The notes beneath the pieces were generated by a model. The model was not told the DNA's origin. It was given only the letters and a program-made list of their open reading frames with translations, and ran no database searches. A DNA stretch of 64,000 nucleotides. Origin: Theristus sp. LFF4_11. Lineage: Eukaryota > Nematoda > Chromadorea > Monhysterida > Xyalidae. The stretch lies in assembly GCA_030248135.1 (NCBI GenBank), contig JASANC010001673.1:38584-102583 (forward strand). The letters are read 5' to 3'. This document shows positions 1 through 14,979 of the stretch, piece by piece; the stretch's first letter is position 1; the number at the start of each line of letters is the position of its first letter. A program made the translations under genes and the position numbers.

Positions 1-1044
1 GATGGTAGGTGTGGAAATGCTGATTTTCCAATTTAACGGGTCATTTGTGTTTCGCCAATTCGAACAGATTACCCCAACCCTATGAAATCAGGGCCCACTG
101 TGGCACAAACATGAAACAACAGGTCACAATTCCTTGCGGTCAAACCGTAAAACATTTGAATTTGTGTTTTTTGACTTCTGAATCTGGCATGCTGATTGGC
201 TGCCATCGTACTGGTTGGACCAATTCAGGAGCAGTTACGAATTTACAAACTGATTAGTTCGACTGTTGTAGCGCAATTGATGGTGAAAGAACATATTGAT
301 AGGAAATTCTCGAAGCGATGAACATGGGCGAACCCACACGCATTCTCTATTTGCGTTCCCTTGCGGATCAGGCGTTTGCATGAAATCGTGCCAAGACATG
401 AAAATAAGACAGGTAGAAAGCTTTGAAACAAAAACCGAATTGGGTTGAATCGCAAAAGGGGGTTTTCGCAGTTGACCACAACTTACTTTTGTCTGTTTCT
501 TTTTGTCAGGAACATCCGGTGAAATCGTAAATCCACGAAAACGAAAGTCTTCCGAATCTGTAAAAAAGTCTGAGCCAACCAGCTCCGGTATGCGTGATTT
601 GTTTTGTATTTGTGTTTTTTCGGTCGTTTTTGCATAATTTCTCTGGCTATGGTGCTTTTTGAACGTTTTGTTTCAAATCGCACTTTCACAAGTTTTACAG
701 TGCGTTTTTGTTCTTTCGTCCAACTCAAAACTCTTGATCCTTGACGGATACCAGAAAGCGTGCTTGCTTTCATTGTGAATTCAAGTTTGAAACGCAATAG
801 AAAATCCGTTCGATTTTGTTAACGTCGTACTCGTGCTGGACGGACAGTTTTTTTGTTGCGCGAGTTTAGGAGCAGCTGCTGCCCTGCAGACCGTCACAAC
901 ACTCGAAACTTGCACAGCAGCATTGAAAGTGAAAACACCAAATCGACTTCGATTTGTTGCAAAGCGATCAAAAAACTCCCGTTGAAACGACGTTTCTCCA
1001 TTCCAATTCTTGATTTTGAACCAAAATTTTTCGTTTTTTTTCAG

Positions 1045-1799
1045 TCGGCGAAAGCGAACAAGCAGCGAGCGAAAAAGCAGCAACGGTCGACTCGAAATCT
1101 GAAGCGGTGGTGAATTTTGACGAGCTGTTCGCTGATCGCTACACGGAGCGTGACCCGATGTACAAAGACGCCATCGAAAAAGGTGACGACAAAGTTCAGT
1201 ATTCGAAAGCCATTTTATGCACGAACGACTGTACCCGGCACGTCACGTCACGTCACGTCACGTCATTCACGAATGCTGTTATGAACGAGCGTGTGTTCTA
1301 AAGCGTGACGTCAGAAAACGTGACGTGCTGGATTGCTGTTTTGTGGTTCATGAATGAGACGTGACGTGTCGTGCGGGATAAATTGTGTGTGCATGAATTG
1401 GCTTTTTTACATCGTCAGAGCGCCATTTGTCGCCACTGACCGTTGTCACGTGCAAAGTGACAAGTTTGCTCGTTTGCGACTGAGCCCGCCTTGATGGAGA
1501 ATACAAGGACTGCCTTATTCACTCGGCCATACCGTACGCCTGACACGCTTTTCAAACTACAGACGTTTGATCTGCCGTCAGACAATCAAGGGTGCGTAAA
1601 GATATGGTATTATCGAATTTCAGGAGCGATACCAGAGCAACAATTCATCTTTCCATGGTCGATCACACCAAAGCGTAACTTTGACTATTCAGCAAGGAGG
1701 TGGCAACGCGGGCGCGGGGGTAATAGAGGCGCCTCAAATTACGACCGTGACAACGCCCGGGATCGCGTTGTTTACCCGGGCCAAAATCGCCGGTACTGA
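1045..1799 (+). CDS. RAMAC: RAMAC-like activating subunit of mRNA cap (guanine-N7) methyltransferase, 5' end unresolved
   Basis: Two exons are visible, about 1045-1182 and 1624-1799 (stop TGA). Donor AAAG|GTGACG and acceptor TTTCAG join in phase 1. The first exon encodes an acidic segment followed by FDELFADRYTERDPMYK, which matches the N-terminal activation domain of RAMAC/FAM103A1 (human FEEMFASRFTENDKEY). The second exon encodes an Arg/Gly/Asn-rich tail (RWQRGRGGNRGASNYDRD) like the RNA-binding part of that protein. In the known family this small protein binds and activates the cap guanine-N7 methyltransferase in the nucleus. The visible part gives about 104 residues, close to the human length of 118. 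The initiating ATG is not seen: codon 1 of the visible exon is split, so a short upstream exon is expected before 1045. The intron holds a CACGT-repeat foldback. Confidence 0.7.
1228..1378. repeat. CACGT-repeat foldback/MITE in an intron
   Basis: The left arm reads CCCGGCACGTCACGTCACGT followed by more CACGT units and TTCACGAA. The right arm reads TTCATGAATGAGACGTGACG and ends GTGTCGTGCGGG. The arms are inverted copies about 45 bp long around a short centre. The element lies inside the intron of the RAMAC-like gene. A related CACGT string occurs near 5162-5190. Confidence 0.6.
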
Positions 1800-2475
1800 C
1801 TGTTGCAGTTGCATTCCTTTTTTCGACATTCGTTTTTGTTCACTCACACACAGTTGTCATTGCTTTTGGTTGATAATTTGTTTGTGGCATTTCGTCGCTC
1901 TTAATTTCGAACATACACAGAACTTGTGAGACAACAACTTGTGAACCATAAAAACATGCTTGAAAACGGAAACTGGCAGATTTTTTGAAAAAAATGCAAC
2001 AAATAAGAAGTTTTTTGTTCAAATATGTCAACTGAGAAAGCTATGAAAAAAATCAGGAAGTAAACAAACGAATAGGCTTGCATTTCATTTGATTACGTCG
2101 GAAAATGGTACCGGCCAGCACCAACAAAATTGCCGCCAAAGACTAAAAAAAGTAGCTTGCATGAAAACCAATAACAAAAGCTGATACAAAAGCACCAAAA
2201 AAATGTCAGTGTTTATATGCGAACGGAGTGGCTCACGGAATAAACGGCGTCACTTCGATCACGCCAACAAAAAAATAAAGTAAACACGAACAATCTCACA
2301 GTTTATAATCGGTGCATGCATGATATCAATCAGAGTTGTCTGTTGACAGTCGAAACAGATCGCGCCGTTTTTTTTTTTATCGACACTGCGAAAATTATAT
2401 ATAAATAAATTCCAAGCGGTTCGTTTTCTTTTTTTTGATTCCCAAAGAAACAACTCCGTATTATTTTTGAAAATC

Positions 2476-5400
2476 ATGGCTGTCAGCAAGAAGCGAAGTA
2501 TTTTGGTGTCATCGCAAAAGTACATTGCAGATCTGCATCGATTCTTGAAGGTAAAGTCGGTCTGCTGGGATGGTACATGACACCCAGTGTCAAAATGACA
2601 ACCAGTTCAAATTGAGTGGTACCCTGGTCTACGGAGTTGCGGGCTCGGGTGTCTGTGTTCATTGTTTCGCAAAAATCATAAATCAAATCTCACCATAATT
2701 GTTGTGCTTAGTTGAATTTTACTTAAAAACAGCTCCGCGTTTCATTGCGTTGACACATCGTATTCCATAAATCTGGACACGTTTGAATCTTGAGAAAAAA
2801 CAATGAACCATGAACCAAAATAGGAAACCAACATGCACGGTTTCGGCTTCATTGCGGACGCCGCAACGAAATGGGAGACGCTGTTTTGGACGCTGTTGAT
2901 TCTGGTGATCTTCGGCATTTTCACGAACGACATGACGCATCTGATAAGAGAGTATCGAAAAGAGCCGACGTATACGAAAGTGACACTTTTTATTTGAGTT
3001 TATAGCTTCATGAGCTTCCATTCTTGAGTTTTTAATGGAAACCAAATGATCACTAACGTGTGTTTGTCATAACCTGCCGCGCATGCGAACCGTACCGTTA
3101 ATTACCGTAAGAAAAACGATTTTGTGATCAAACACCACACTTGCAGCAAAATAGAAAAAATGTGCGTATTCTTCCCAATCCGATCACGTTCTGTCTTCTT
3201 TCGCGAACTCTCTACGCTGCGAAAAAAGTGACAGGTTCAAACAAAGATACTGTACCATGCCTCGGTGTTCAGCGGGGAGCATGGGCGACTGAGCGACCCG
3301 TGGAGCCAATGCCGGTTTTTTAACGCAATTTTCAGTGTGAAAATCTGGCGATTTACAATTGAAGAAAACAGTAGCTGGCGTTTCACTTGCAACCCGGCGG
3401 TGTGTAGTTGCCTTTCGGCTGTGTTTTTCGTTCTCATTGCCAGGTCCGACTATGTTTGTTTCAGGTTGACATGTTCTTCAACGACTCCTTCCGTCTGCCA
3501 CCATTGACCGTTTGCTACGGACTGTCACAGACTGCGTTTCGACCGGTTGACCGAAAGCTGATAATAACAAACACGGTTGTTGTTCGGAAATTTTCATATT
3601 TATTATTATTGCACTGGAGAACAGCTTCTCTCTGACCAAATTTCTCGCCAATTCTGAGATACCATCACCAAAACAAGTATTAGTAACTGTTCAAACGCTG
3701 AACTCCGTGTAAAGTTCCGATCTGCCATTGAAACACACCGGACGGATACACATTGAACATTTGCGGCACGGCAAGGCACGGTAATTTTAGTGAGGGATAA
3801 TAAATTGCACACTTGTGTGAGTAACTTGGTGAGCACCGGTATTCTCAGTTGACAAGTAGATCTGAAAAACGCTGAATAGGTTTAGGTTTAGGTTTAGGTT
3901 TAGGTTCAGGTTCAAGCACTATGACTCTGACGTTCGTTTCATATCCAGCAACGTTTTCATTGCATTATATCGTGATTTTGCGCAACCCTGAAAACAACAT
4001 TGTTGAAAAGATGACATTCAGACTCAGCTGTTTGACGCTGAGCACATGGATGCGCCATGGACGAACGAGCAGTTCTATGGCGCGTTGGTGTATCTGCGCG
4101 AGTTCTTCGACGTGGAGAACGTGCATGGGAACAACCACATCGACTACGAGCACTGGCACGCGATCGATGCAAAGGTGCTGGCGGCTGTCGAGCGAACTCT
4201 GCTGAGGTTTGCGAGTACAGCAATTGACCAACATGGACAAAATCATCTTGTGAAATCAATCAGCGTTTTGTTAAATTTAATCGTTTGAATACCACTGAGA
4301 CACACAAACGTCAACACTTTTTCAACCGTCCGTTTGTTTCACAGATTGCCTACCGCGGTTCTGGTTTCGTTGTTTCGGATATCGCTGACCAAGCCGATCT
4401 TTTGCATCATAAAAATATTCTGGTGAAATCTTCCGGACAAAAAAAACTTGAATGTCTCTCAGCGAGTTCAACTCTACTGGTGGTTTTTAGTTCAAATCTT
4501 ACCGTTGATTGGCTGCTGGCCCGGCTTCAGAAGAACTTGAGTGACAAACTGCAGCTGCGCGTCCGCGTTATCAGTCATCGTGCGGTGACCGACAGTCACA
4601 TTGACAGGAAACGAGCTGCTACTGGTAAATATGCGGTTTCGGTTTGATTCGCAAAACATGCGTGATCAGTACCTAAGCCTGAACGGCTTAGGCTTAGGCT
4701 TAGACTTAGGCTCAGGCTTTAGGCTTAGGCTTATGCTTAGGCTTAGACTTAGGCTCAGGCTTAGGCTTGCATTCGATCTGGTGGTTAAGCCCCGTTCATT
4801 CATACTGATTCTGACGTATACTGATGTACGTCGACGTACGTCCGAGGCACGTCTCCATGAACGGTTGTACATACCGTAAAGTCTTGCATATAAGGTTTCT
4901 CCTACTTGTAAGACCCCCACCCAAAAGTGGGCGGAGTGTCACACGGCGGGAAACCAAAAAATTCAAAATTTTGACTTGGTCGAAATCCTATCCCGTTTAT
5001 AGCAGCCGAACTTTCTTATCTTCGCTTTATAAGACCTCCTCCCACATATAAGGTTGTCACACAAAATTCCACTTTTTTCAGTAATTTTTGATTTTCAAAT
5101 TTATAAGGAGACCTTATATGCAAGACTTTACGGTATTTTAAAACCGTGTAAAACAAGAGACCTGACGTGACGTGCCGTATACGCACACGTTAATATGAAG
5201 GAGCCTTTACCTGTTTAGTGGCACCGCATTTTTAGTTTTTATGTTCCACAGCGCCGCTCGGGCATATATCCATTCACACTGAATTAAAATGTCCGAGACG
5301 TGGAATGTCGTGTCCCCGTTGTCCCGTCCGCCGTCGTTCGTCAGAGACGCGATTTCCGGTGGACAGGACAAGACACCGGACACCACTTCGGATATTTTTA

Positions 5401-7959
5401 TTTAGCGTGTGCTAACCACGGTTGTTGTTTTTGTTTGAGTGGCTATGTCAATGTTGTTTTTTCATACGACCGCGACGTTGCACAAGTGGAAATCACCTGG
5501 ATCGATTACACGACTGTCTGCATGCGATGCAGCCTCATTCGGCCGCTCTCTAATGTTAAGGACACGGTGGGCGATATAATTAGAAAATTTCACACGGATT
5601 TATTGTCTATAACTTGGGTTTACGAAGGATGTACATGTAATTTACCGTAACCTATCGGGACACAACTTTTCCTGATAATCAGGAAAGATTCAGATCCCAT
5701 CCTGCCGCGACCGACTTTATCTCCGTGAATTTTGCAACGAATTCTCTCTGACGATTCACAAAGTTGACTTAAGATCGTGCCGAGACTCAAGGCTGTTTTA
5801 GATACGATATCACTCTCGTTTCGCATTACTGCTGAATTATAAAAAAACATCAGGTGGAACTGAGTTACTCTGTGATCCACCTGCGGCCCGTTCGTCCGAT
5901 GATGTTTCAGCCGCAGTTGGCCGCCGCAATGGACAGCGGGAGACAGGTGCGTTTTTTTTCAATTCTACAAAATTGAAAAGAAATTGGGCTGTGCAGCCCG
6001 GGCCTTGTCGTACTGACGAGCCTGGGCGCCCGCGGTATACGCTCACCAGGCGAAACCGCAAGAAACTTGCAAGTTGTAATAGAGAAAAAAAGACATTGTG
6101 GTGGGACACCCCTCGAATTTTTGTGTTTTTTTCTCTGTAAATTAAAAAAAATCAGATCAATGAGGCCGACGACTCGCTGCTCGGCATCGTTGGAATGAAC
6201 GAAGTGCTCGAAGTTTCCGTCGATTTCACCGGCAAATACCACGCTCTCTCCGAGCACGGCGGCCGCAAAAAGCATGTGGAACGTGATTGTGTTTGAACTT
6301 GAGTTTTTAAAGTTGATTAATGACACGTGCTGATTGGATACGGAAAAGGCCCATATTTCATAAGGTACCCAGTGCCCGTTAGTAGATCACGAAATAGTAT
6401 TTTTCCACAACACTTTCATGAGCTAACCAACCAGTGGTAGGTCACGAAATTTCGTGAGTGTGATGTTTTTTTAAAGTCCTGGCCTGAAAACAGTGCAGTC
6501 GGTATACAAACAAACGCACAGGCATGTGCACGCAGCGCGTGCGTATGTTTGTGACTGTTGTGCAACATCACCGTGTTGTCATGAGCAAAGTGCACTGTTT
6601 TAAGACAATGGGACGTTACATCCATGCTGATTGGGTTCAATTTAGCGCAATTTAGCGGCGACACGGAAAAATGAAGCAAGTGAAAAAACAGCGCACACCT
6701 CGATTCGCAGATGTTCCGATTCGGAGACTCGCGCCGAGTGTCGTGGGCGTTGTCGTGATTGGTTGATTCAAATGTTGTGCCGCTGCACGAGCGTCTCCTG
6801 GCGGCCGTTGATTGAAACTGATGAACAGACGGTGTCAGAACGTCAAATAAACATCAGTGAACTGAATCGAACGTTTCCATCCACTCCTGCAAGTTTCCAC
6901 GAAGTGCACGATGATGGATTGGAGGCTGCAAACAACACAGCCGATAATGAGACGTTATCAGGCAAGTGCAAACATCTGGAAGTTTTTTGCTCCAAAAACT
7001 ATCACCAACACACAGGCGCATATAATATGGCATGTTTTTCTCACTGTAATTCCATGCTCTGCATTCTGCGAAACAACTGACAGATTTCAATACACATATT
7101 TTACGCTGCCACAAACTTGCGTATTTGTGTGTGTACGTGTGTTTGTGACCACACTGCAAAAGTTTGTGCGGTCTTCGATGAACAAAAAAAATCTCTAGAA
7201 CCTGAAGAATTACTCCGATTATTCCCATATGTTACAATTTACAAACAGAGTTGTTGGTTGCCCAGGCTCACCTTTGTCGCCATCGTCAACATGCACCTTG
7301 GCCGAGTATCAGCGGTGCTTGAAATACGTCGGTGACGACGACTGGTACTGTAGCGAGCGCTGTCTACCGCAATGCGTGAAATGGACAATGCAGGTGTCGG
7401 TTTACCGTAAACAACGGACTTGACAAAGCTCTTTTTGAAGTAAAATCCGCATCAGAATTTTTATAAAACCCCTCGTCTTCTGGACATGTGGCAAGGGTAT
7501 GGTTTCCACGGGATGGTGAGCCGTCCGCTCCTCGAAACCCGCCGGAGTTTGGTTCGTTCGGCGTTTCCAGAATCGGCGGCTGGGGAGGAGGGGTGGGGCT
7601 TCACATAAAAATTAAAACAAAAAAAACAACACCACCAAACCGACTGCTCCCCGCAGACGCGCGCGGTCACTCGCGCCCCTGCCGACTGGCCGCCGCTGAC
7701 CGCCATCCTGCGCCTCTCGCTCGCCTCGTTCGTCTATCCGCAGTTCGCCGAGTTTCTCGTGTTCTCTTGGCCGACGTTCCTCGGCACGCTCGGCGGCACG
7801 ATGGGCATCTGGTTCGGCGCCAGCATTACCAGCGTCATCCATCTGGTGATATTCCTGTTGCGCTATTCGCTCGCGAAACTCGCGCAGGTGTTTGACGAGA
7901 ACGACTGTTGCAGCAAGAGACGACGACGACAGGTGCGGCCGGAGGTCGAGGCGGAGTGA
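2476..7959 (+). CDS. DEG/ENaC (degenerin / acid-sensing type) cation channel subunit
   Basis: Exons supported by frame and splice signals are 2476-2550, 2824-2979, 3465-3545, 4022-4206, about 4345-4434, 5854-5946, 6156-about 6272, about 7250-7393 and 7657-7959. The ATG exon (MAVSKKRSILVSS) joins in phase 0 to ETNMHGFGFIADAATKWETL, which contains the conserved His-Gly gating motif. TM1 follows (LFWTLLILVIFGIFTNDM). The post-TM1 motif is FRLPPLTVCYG (family FPAVTVC). Near the end come CTLAEYQRCLKYV and DWYCSERCLPQCVKW, the Cys-rich extracellular signature. TM2 is FLGTLGGTMGIWFGASITS with the G-x-S selectivity filter (GAS). A short cytoplasmic tail ends VRPEVEAE. Such subunits form trimeric Na+ channels in the plasma membrane. 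Middle exons (4345-7250) are the least certain; some Cys-rich exons are probably missing from this model. The intron between the fifth and sixth exons carries telomere-like repeats and a TA-flanked MITE. Confidence 0.82.
3881..3916. repeat. Short TTTAGG tandem array
   Basis: About five tandem TTTAGG units followed by a TTCAGG variant, inside a DEG/ENaC intron. It resembles degenerate nematode telomere repeat (TTAGGC). Confidence 0.6.
4669..4770. repeat. Interstitial telomere-type array (TTAGGC variants)
   Basis: About 15 tandem units, most of them exactly GGCTTA, with variants GACTTA, GGCTCA and GGCTTTA. TTAGGC is the telomere repeat of most nematodes. The array lies in an intron of the DEG/ENaC gene, so it is interstitial and not a chromosome end. 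Confidence 0.85.
4872..5135. mobile_element. 264-bp MITE with about 25-bp inverted ends and TA flanks
   Basis: The left end is CCGTAAAGTCTTGCATATAA followed by GGT. The right end is its exact inverse (ACC, then TTATATGCAAGACTTTACGG). Both ends are flanked by TA, the duplication typical of Tc1/mariner-related elements. No coding capacity. It sits in a DEG/ENaC intron. Confidence 0.75.
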
Positions 7960-8419
7960 AGACGGGATTGGATGGAGAAAATGTGTCACTGGGCTACAAG
8001 TCTGGCTACTAAAAGGGTACCCGAATTGATTACAAGTGGATTCTGTCATGCGCAGGTCGCCACCACGGTCAAATTGTAGTTGCGCTGTCTGTCAGTGTTT
8101 TTTTAACCCGTGCTCACTTGAGCAAAAGGTGTTCAATGTTTGCTCTAAATTTTTTGTATGCCGTGTTCTTTTCTGCATTTATCTTGGCTATGAGTTTCGA
8201 CAATAATTCAGGTTGGGTGCAACTTGCGCGTCTGTTGATTTTTTTTATATTTCGACAAGAAAACAATTCTGTTCCAATTTCATATGAATATGAAGCAGAG
8301 CGTCTAAACGCAGTCAGTGAAGCAAAAACAGAAGTAGCAGGACAGGATCATCAAAAAGAAAGAAATTTTTACGGTGTGATGCTAAAAGAGTCACAAAATC
8401 ACGACGACGATGCCCGCCT
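7960..8419. other. Intergenic gap between DEG/ENaC and MSP (convergent)
   Basis: This stretch follows the channel stop codon and precedes the MSP stop codon, so it must contain two convergent 3' ends. The open frames here are short, AT-rich and without recognisable motifs. I see no gene. Confidence 0.5.
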
Positions 8420-8797
8420 CTAGAAGTTATACTCAATGGGCAGGTTCTTGCGGCGCACCATACCGTCACCCTGGAACCACTCGCGACGGAACTGCTTCGC
8501 GGCACCTTCGGGCGAGTTCGTCCACTCGAACGAGATGCGGTCGTTGTTCGTGTCCGCGCCCGGATCGATCGGCTCGCATTTCACCGTCAGCATGCAGCTC
8601 TCCTTCGCGTCGAGACAGCCGCACGGCGGCTCAACCGACAGACGAGCCATGTTGGTTGTCTTGATCGCCCAGCCGATGCGGTGCGCGCCGTTGTTGGTCA
8701 GGCGGAGGTTGTACACATTCTTCTCAGAGAACGGCGCATTGTAGACGACGCGCTTGTCCGGCTCCGTGATGATATCACCAGGCATGGAAGCAGACAT
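8420..8797 (-). CDS. msp: Major sperm protein (MSP), single exon
   Basis: One uninterrupted exon encodes 125 residues, against 126-127 for most nematode MSPs. Family signatures are [10 protein letters not shown] near the start, [38 protein letters not shown] (family RRIGYGIKTTNM), [10 protein letters not shown], and the highly conserved C-terminus [21 protein letters not shown] chose the ATG at 8797 because it gives the family N-terminus (MSASMPGDI); an in-frame ATG at 8923 would add 42 unrelated residues. MSP assembles into filaments that drive crawling of amoeboid nematode sperm, and it also acts as an oocyte maturation signal. Many nematode msp genes lack introns. A TATA-like box lies about 105 bp upstream. 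The gene is head-to-head with a decayed paralogue. Confidence 0.96.
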   Translation of the reverse strand: MSASMPGDIITEPDKRVVYNAPFSEKNVYNLRLTNNGAHRIGWAIKTTNMARLSVEPPCGCLDAKESCMLTVKCEPIDPGADTNNDRISFEWTNSPEGAAKQFRREWFQGDGMVRRKNLPIEYNF

Positions 8798-8899
8798 GAT
8801 GAGTGACGTTGATTTTGTAGGTTGAGGAGTGGAAGAAAGTGGAGAGATGGGTTCAGCGAGGAACAAACAAGAATGGAGGTTCTGGTTGGATGTCGGCCA

Positions 8900-8908
8900 A
8901 TTATATAG
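8900..8908 (-). promoter_or_regulatory. Candidate TATA box of the MSP gene
   Basis: Read on the minus strand this is CTATATAAT. It lies about 105 bp upstream of the chosen MSP start codon, a reasonable distance for a short 5' leader. Position and sequence are the only support. Confidence 0.4.
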
Positions 8909-9190
8909 CGTTTCGAGCACCAATTAAAGTATCCAAGTCGGCAATTGCGATTATGTTTTGGTTTGTGTCGTAATTAGCGAATTGATTGTCGTCGCATTTG
9001 AGTTTTTTTAATTGGCTGCGTTTTGCAAACTGACTCAACAAACTTTGGCAATTGCGAAAAAAATAGCTGCTTAAACGCTTTTAACCACGAAATTTAAAAA
9101 AAACCGCATTATCGACTATTCACCGTTAAACACCACCGAAAGTTCCACATCCACCCGCAAAGTCAGCTAGTCATCTCATGTTCTGCTGCT

Positions 9191-9450
9191 ATGCCTGGTG
9201 ATATCATCACGGAGCCGGACAAGTGCGTCGTCTACAATGCGCCGTTTTCCGACGCGAATGCGTAAAAAACCTCTGCCTGACCAACAACGGCGCGCACCGC
9301 AGCGGCTGGCCGATCAAGACCACCAACATGGCTCGTCTGTCGGTTGAGCCGCCGTGCGGCTGTCTCGACGCGAAGGAGAGCTGCATGCTGACGATCAAAT
9401 GCGAGCCGATCGAGCCGGCGAAAAGCTACGCGCAGACGTTCCACATTTGA
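9191..9450 (+). pseudogene. MSP pseudogene: frameshifted and 3'-truncated
   Basis: The start [20 protein letters not shown] matches the intact MSP at 8420-8797. The frame then breaks at about 9252-9262, where the copy appears 2 bases longer than the intact gene (GCGTAAAAAA region). Similarity resumes in another frame ([33 protein letters not shown]) and ends after CEPIEPA, followed by unrelated residues and a stop. The last 40 or so residues, including the invariant REWFQGDGM region, are absent. The high similarity to the neighbour points to a recent inverted duplication. Confidence 0.88.
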
Positions 9451-10444
9451 CCGTGCTGTCAGTCAAAGCGAAAACGAGGCAGCACACGACACGACTCCAC
9501 GCCTAGTTTTCTTCGCAAACCAATCATTTGTAAATCGAATCAACACGCTCGAAACACTCAAGCTTCGGAATCGCACATGTTCGGGGTTCTTCACAGACAC
9601 CAGCCGAGTGTCGTGTGAGGCTTAAGGTATTTAGTGACCGCGTAGCTATGTTTTAACACAGCTACGCGTCACCAAATACTGCTTCATAAATGTCGCTTTA
9701 GGTTACTGCGGTTGTTAAATTTGAAAATTTTAATGTTTTATTCAACAGCATTTATGAAGAAAGATCACAAAGGTTAAAAAATTCGCCAAAACTACCTTCC
9801 GAAAAAAAGTTTCTTGAATAAAATCGGAATGTATGATGAAACGCCCAGACAAGATGTAACGTGACCAAAAAGACCAGATGAGAGAATCACAAAAAAATCC
9901 AAAATAAGACAAGAATTGAGAAACACACCCAAACAACTTTCTTTGATATTCATCCCCAAAAATAATTTGTGGCAATGAAAAGAAATTACAGTAAAAGGTC
10001 TGAGATGAGACAACTAAATGACAAAAAACCATCGCAAGACAACCGGAAATAAAGCAAAACAGTAAAATCAACAGAATAAGGTTTTCTCAGATACAGGACC
10101 AGAAATTGCACAAAAATGCGCTGAAGTATGTTTGAACTTTTCAAAAACTTGCACGGAGCTCCATCTGAGTACACTGAGTGTAAACTCATCTTGATCTTGT
10201 CTAAAGTCCTGGTGAAAAGACATCACACTCAGTTGTACCAACAAAGCACAAAACTAGGACTTGTGCGATACAAAACGAGATACAATATTACCAGACAGAA
10301 AAACGGATGCCTGGAATAAAGTCAAGAACAACGAACGGTCAAATCAAATACCAGCACATTGACTGATTTTCATATGCAGTCAATCAATGTTCGTTCCACT
10401 GAGATTTAAGATCTTTCTCAACTGCAGACAAACCGCAATGGCGC
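9451..10444. other. Intergenic, with one small hairpin repeat
   Basis: AT-rich DNA between the MSP pseudogene and the 3' end of the GMD gene. Apart from the hairpin at 9621-9704 I see no recognisable gene; the open frames are low-complexity. Confidence 0.5.
9621..9704. mobile_element. Small MITE, GCATTCATGAA family, copy 1
   Basis: Starts TAAGGTATTTAGTGACCGCG and ends GCTTCATAAATGTCGCTTTA. The arms TATTTAGTGAC/GCGTAGCT and AGCTACGC/GTCACCAAATA are inverted around a central TGTTTTAACA. It shares its core (ACGCGTCA..AATACTGCTTCAT) with copies at 12119-12187 and 14665-14743. Confidence 0.65.

Positions 10445-14979
<4,535 letters not shown>

Noticed and set aside
4669..4770. Possible CRISPR array
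   Set aside because: The units are 6-bp telomere-type repeats without spacers, in a eukaryotic intron.
5289..5404. Short + strand frame beginning MSETWNVV
   Set aside because: No motif, no clear acceptor or donor linking it to the DEG/ENaC exons.
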